A program made the translations under genes and the position numbers. The notes beneath the pieces were generated by a model. That model was not told the origin of the DNA. It saw only the letters and a list, made by a program, of their open reading frames with translations, and searched no databases. From positions 62,001-126,000 of the forward strand of contig NZ_CP059560.1 in the NCBI RefSeq assembly GCF_017894385.1: 64,000 nucleotides of DNA. Direction: 5' to 3'. The DNA comes from Aromatoleum petrolei (GTDB lineage Bacteria > Pseudomonadota > Gammaproteobacteria > Burkholderiales > Rhodocyclaceae). Within the stretch, counting starts at the first letter, position 1. The number at the start of each line of letters is the position of its first letter. Positions 60,802 through 64,000 of this stretch are shown here, one piece after another.

Positions 60802-61587
60802 TCACTCGACGCGCCGACGGAACACCAGCGTGTCCTTGTCGGACACCTCCGGCGCAAACGCATAGCCATCCAGGTCGAAACCCTTCAGCCCCTCGACGTC
60901 CTCGACCCGGTTGCGGATCGCGTAGCGGCACATCAGGCCGCGTGCGCGCTTCGCATAGAAACTGATGATCTTGTAGCGCCCGCCCTTCCAGTCTTCGAAC
61001 ACCGGCGTCACCACCGGCGCCACGAGCTTCGCCGGCATCACCGACTTGAAATATTCCTCCGACGCCAGATTGACCAGCACCGGCATCGCGCCCGCCTCGC
61101 GTTCCCGTGCGAGCAGCCCGTTCAGCGCCACCGTCAGCTTGTCGCCCCAGAATGCATACAGGTTCTTCCCGCGCGAATTCGCGAGACGCGTGCCCATCTC
61201 CAGGCGGTACGCCTGCATCAGGTCCAGCGGCCGCAGGAGGCCGTACAGGCCCGACAGGATGCGGAGATGCGCCTGCGCCCATTCGAGTTCAGCCGGCGAC
61301 AGGGTCGTCGCATCGAGTCCGTCATAGACGTCGCCGTTGAAGGCCAGCACCGCCTGCTTCGCGTTCGCGAGCGAGAACGGCGGCGCCCAGGTCTCGTAGC
61401 GCGCCACGTTGAGCGTCGCGAGCTGGTCCGAGATATCCATCAGCGCGGAAACCTCGGCGGGCGACTTCTCGCGCATCACGGCGATCAATTCGGCCGCGTC
61501 GTCGAGGTAGTCGGGCTGCGTATGCACATCGGTCACCGGCGGCGTTTCATAGTCGAGCGCCTTGGCCGGGGAAATCACGAAAATCAT
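60802..61587 (-). CDS. yaaA: YaaA family peroxide-stress protein
   Basis: Member of the YaaA (DUF328) family that limits intracellular iron and oxidative damage in E. coli. Family marks are [13 protein letters not shown] at the start, [10 protein letters not shown] in the middle, [13 protein letters not shown], and [19 protein letters not shown] near the end. Length 261 is normal. The start MIFVISPAK at 61587 is chosen over an in-frame upstream Met. It lies 10 bp upstream of the M14 carboxypeptidase gene on the same strand, so the two are probably co-transcribed. Confidence 0.93.
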   Translation of the reverse strand: MIFVISPAKALDYETPPVTDVHTQPDYLDDAAELIAVMREKSPAEVSALMDISDQLATLNVARYETWAPPFSLANAKQAVLAFNGDVYDGLDATTLSPAELEWAQAHLRILSGLYGLLRPLDLMQAYRLEMGTRLANSRGKNLYAFWGDKLTVALNGLLAREREAGAMPVLVNLASEEYFKSVMPAKLVAPVVTPVFEDWKGGRYKIISFYAKRARGLMCRYAIRNRVEDVEGLKGFDLDGYAFAPEVSDKDTLVFRRRVE

Positions 61588-61654
61588 GGGATGGGTTCTT
61601 CGGGTTGGGGATGCCACATGTTATCAAATCGCGCCGCCTGCGCTCCGGCGGGGT

Positions 61655-61683
61655 TTGACAGGAACCCCCGGTTGCGCGACATT
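61655..61683 (+). promoter_or_regulatory. Weak candidate promoter of bioA
   Basis: Consensus TTGACA at 61655-61660, 17-nt spacer and a poor GACATT -10 at 61678-61683, 27 nt before bioA. No BirA operator was recognised. Confidence 0.35.
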
Positions 61684-61710
61684 TCGCGGTTGCCCCCGCC
61701 GGAAGCCCAG

Positions 61711-63045
61711 ATGCACGCCTCCTCGCCGCTCCCCAATTCGCTGCTCGATCGTTCGCTCAAGTCCGTCTGGCACCCCTGCACGCAGATGAAGCAGCACGAA
61801 AATCTGCCGCTGGTGCCCATCGTGCGCGGCGAAGGGCCGTGGCTGATCGATGCGGATGGACGACGCCTGCTCGACGGCATCAGCTCCTGGTGGGTGAACC
61901 TCTTCGGACACTGCAACCCGCGCATCAACGCGGCCCTGCGCGACCAGCTCGAACGCCTCGAGCACGTGATGCTCGCCGGCTTCACACATGAACCGGTCGT
62001 CCAGCTATCCGAGCGCCTTGCCGCCCTCACCGGCCACCGCCTCGGCCACGCGTTCTACGCCTCCGACGGCGCCTCAGCGACCGAGATCGCGCTGAAGATG
62101 AGCGCCCATTACTGGCGCAACCTTGGCCGGCCGGAAAAATCCCGCTTCGTCAGCCTTGCCGGCAGCTACCACGGCGAGACGGTCGGCGCGCTCGCGGTCA
62201 CCGACGTCGCGATCTTCCGCGACGCCTACGCCCCGCTGGTGCGCGCCGGCAGCATCGTGCCGACGCCCGACGCCCGCCTCGCCGAGCCCGGCGAATCGGC
62301 AGCCGACGTCGCCCGCCGTGCCGCCGGCGCCCTCGAAGCCCACCTCGCCGAACACCACGCCGAAACTGCCGCGCTGATCGTCGAGCCGCTCGTGCAGGGC
62401 GCCTCCGGCATGGTCATGTACGACCCCGAGTACCTGCGCCTGGCCCGCGCACTATGCGACCGCTACGAAGTGCACCTCGTCGCCGACGAGATCGCCGTCG
62501 GCTGCGGGCGCACCGGCACCTTCTTCGCGTGCGAACAGGCCGGCATCTGGCCCGACTTCGTGTGCCTGTCGAAAGGAATCTCCGGCGGCTATCTGCCCCT
62601 GTCGCTGGTGCTGACGACCGACACCATCTACGCTGCCTTCTACGACGACGCCACGACGCGCGGCTTCCTGCATTCGCACTCCTACACCGGCAACCCGCTC
62701 GCCTGCCGCGCCGCGCTCGCAACGCTGGACATCTTTGCCCAGGACGACGTTCTCGCCGCCAACCGCGGCCTCGCGCAACGCCTCGGCGACGCTGTCCGCG
62801 CCCGCTTTGGCGATCATCCCGCGGTCAACCACCTGCGCCAGCGCGGCATGATCCTCGCGTTCGACGTCGCAACCGAGCGCCCCGACTTTTCGCGACGCTT
62901 CTTCACGGCCGCGCTCAAATGCGGCGTCCTGCTGCGCCCCGTCGGCAACACCGTGTACTTCATGCCGCCCTACGTGCTCGACGACGGCCACGTCGCCGAC
63001 CTCGTCGCCGGAGCCGCCGCCGCGCTGGCCGAAGCCCTCACCTGA
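61711..63045 (+). CDS. bioA: Adenosylmethionine--8-amino-7-oxononanoate aminotransferase (BioA)
   Basis: Biotin synthesis: transfers an amino group from SAM to KAPA to make DAPA. Class III PLP aminotransferase of 444 residues. The N-terminal [28 protein letters not shown] and [12 protein letters not shown] are BioA-specific; the PLP Lys is in [16 protein letters not shown] (about residue 288) and [15 protein letters not shown] follows. The ATG at 61711 follows a GGAAGCC element. bioF begins 10 bp downstream, so they form an operon. Confidence 0.94.
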   Translation: MHASSPLPNSLLDRSLKSVWHPCTQMKQHENLPLVPIVRGEGPWLIDADGRRLLDGISSWWVNLFGHCNPRINAALRDQLERLEHVMLAGFTHEPVVQLSERLAALTGHRLGHAFYASDGASATEIALKMSAHYWRNLGRPEKSRFVSLAGSYHGETVGALAVTDVAIFRDAYAPLVRAGSIVPTPDARLAEPGESAADVARRAAGALEAHLAEHHAETAALIVEPLVQGASGMVMYDPEYLRLARALCDRYEVHLVADEIAVGCGRTGTFFACEQAGIWPDFVCLSKGISGGYLPLSLVLTTDTIYAAFYDDATTRGFLHSHSYTGNPLACRAALATLDIFAQDDVLAANRGLAQRLGDAVRARFGDHPAVNHLRQRGMILAFDVATERPDFSRRFFTAALKCGVLLRPVGNTVYFMPPYVLDDGHVADLVAGAAAALAEALT

Positions 63046-63055
63046 CCGACCGCCC

Positions 63056-64000
63056 ATGCTGCTCGATTCGCTGAAGGCCGACCTCGCCCAACTCGACGCC
63101 CGGTCCCTGCGCCGTGTGCGCCGCAGCCTCGACACCCCCTGCGGCCCGCGCGCGCGCGTCGACGGCCGCGACATGCTCGCCTTCTGCAGCAACGACTACC
63201 TCGGCCTCGCCGCCGAGCCCGAGCTCGCCGCGGCTCTCAAGGCCGGCGCCGATCGCTGGGGCAGCGGCTCGGGCGCCTCGCATCTGGTCAGCGGCCACTA
63301 CACCGTGCACGACGAACTCGAGCGCCGGCTCGCCGCCTTCGTCGGCTGCGAACGTGCGCTCTACCTGTCGACCGGCTTCATGGCCAACTCCGGCGTGATC
63401 CCCGCCCTCGTCGGGCGCGGCGATGCAATCTTCGCCGACCGCCTCAACCACGCTTCGCTCGTCGACGGCGCCCTGCTCTCGCGCGCCGACCTGCATCGCT
63501 TCCCGCACGCGGACCTCACCGCCCTCGAGCGCGCCCTTGCCGCGAGCACCGCGAAGCGCAAGCTCATCGTCACCGACTCCGTGTTCAGCATGGATGGCGA
63601 TGTCGCGCCGCTGGCCGAACTGCTCGCGCTGGCCGAACGCTTCGACGCCTGGCTGATGGTCGACGACGCCCACGGCTTCGGCGTCCTTGGTCCGGATGGC
63701 CGCGGCGCGCTGCGCGAAGCCGGCCTCGCCTCGTGGCGTCTCGTCTACATCGGCACGCTCGGCAAGGCCGCCGGCGTCTCCGGGGCCTTCGTCGCCGGCC
63801 AGGCGGACGTCGTCGAATGGCTGATGCAGGCAGCCCGCACCTACATCTTCACGACCGGAGCACCGCCCGCCCTCGCGACGGCCCTGCTGAAGAGCCTCGA
63901 CCTCATCGAGCACGGCGACGCGCGCCGGGTGCACCTCGCCACACTGATCGAACAACTCCGCACGGGACTGCAACTGCGGCGCTGGCAACTGATGCCCTCG
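63056..64000 (+). CDS. bioF: 8-amino-7-oxononanoate synthase (BioF), cut by window end
   Basis: Biotin synthesis: PLP-dependent condensation of pimeloyl thioester with alanine. The first 315 residues are visible. Signatures include [45 protein letters not shown] and the PLP Lys in [13 protein letters not shown] (about residue 237). About 70 residues are missing beyond the right edge. It starts 10 bp after bioA. Confidence 0.94.
   Translation, partial: MLLDSLKADLAQLDARSLRRVRRSLDTPCGPRARVDGRDMLAFCSNDYLGLAAEPELAAALKAGADRWGSGSGASHLVSGHYTVHDELERRLAAFVGCERALYLSTGFMANSGVIPALVGRGDAIFADRLNHASLVDGALLSRADLHRFPHADLTALERALAASTAKRKLIVTDSVFSMDGDVAPLAELLALAERFDAWLMVDDAHGFGVLGPDGRGALREAGLASWRLVYIGTLGKAAGVSGAFVAGQADVVEWLMQAARTYIFTTGAPPALATALLKSLDLIEHGDARRVHLATLIEQLRTGLQLRRWQLMPS

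Noticed and set aside
1..64000. tRNA, rRNA, insertion sequence or phage genes
   Set aside because: None were recognised on either strand.

Overview
The window is high-GC, gene-dense proteobacterial DNA. A narK1-narK2-narGHJI-narXL cluster, a RegB/RegA-type redox pair and a nosZ-nosR-orf-nosDFYL cluster lie next to each other. The TAT-dependent NosZ, the split imuA-imuB/dnaE2 mutasome and the other protein sequences together suggest a denitrifying betaproteobacterium of the Thauera/Azoarcus/Aromatoleum (Rhodocyclales) type. That placement is an inference from protein character; no rRNA or tRNA gene was seen. All calls come from reading the sequence, without database searches.

Layout. 1-5.7 kb: a partial response regulator-GGDEF protein (leftward), an MltD-like lytic transglycosylase, an orphan double-ATPase peptide ABC protein, SlyD and a Bcp-type peroxiredoxin. 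5.8-8.6 kb: lexA-imuA-imuB behind a LexA box. 8.7-16 kb: a MATE exporter, an M61 peptidase, a noncoding tandem pair of 134-bp repeats, and a CHASE-PAS-HisKA-REC-REC-Hpt hybrid kinase. 16.2-19.4 kb: dnaE2, with a LexA box across its start codon. 19.5-29 kb: a PAS-GGDEF membrane protein, a fused pabB-pabC, a Cys-rich small protein, metY, phhB and a giant DUF748/AsmA-like protein.

29-31 kb: a hemerythrin / DUF2249 / polytopic membrane protein operon behind an FNR/Dnr-type box. 31-44.2 kb: two NarK transporters, NarGHJI, the NarXL sensor-regulator pair and a small Yip1-like membrane protein. 44.2-46.1 kb: regBA (leftward). 46.3-55.4 kb: nosZ, a strong terminator, then nosR-orf-nosDFYL and two small unknown genes. 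No nir or nor genes are present, so this locus covers only the first and last steps of denitrification (NO3- to NO2- and N2O to N2).

55.6-57.7 kb: rubrerythrin, rubredoxin and rubredoxin reductase, a plausible peroxide-reducing electron chain. 57.7-64 kb: aroG-serB, an M14 carboxypeptidase, yaaA, and bioA-bioF, the last cut by the window edge.

Regulatory logic that can be read: LexA boxes of the CTG-N10-CAG form sit before lexA-imuAB and at dnaE2, so the three mutasome genes form one SOS regulon at two sites. FNR/Dnr-like TTGAT-N4-ATCAA variants precede the hemerythrin operon, nosZ and nosR. A different perfect palindrome, not an FNR box, precedes narK1. The least explained items are the 134-bp tandem repeats with DnaA-box-like cores, the two small genes after nosL, the membrane protein between nosR and nosD, and the hemerythrin-DUF2249-membrane protein module.
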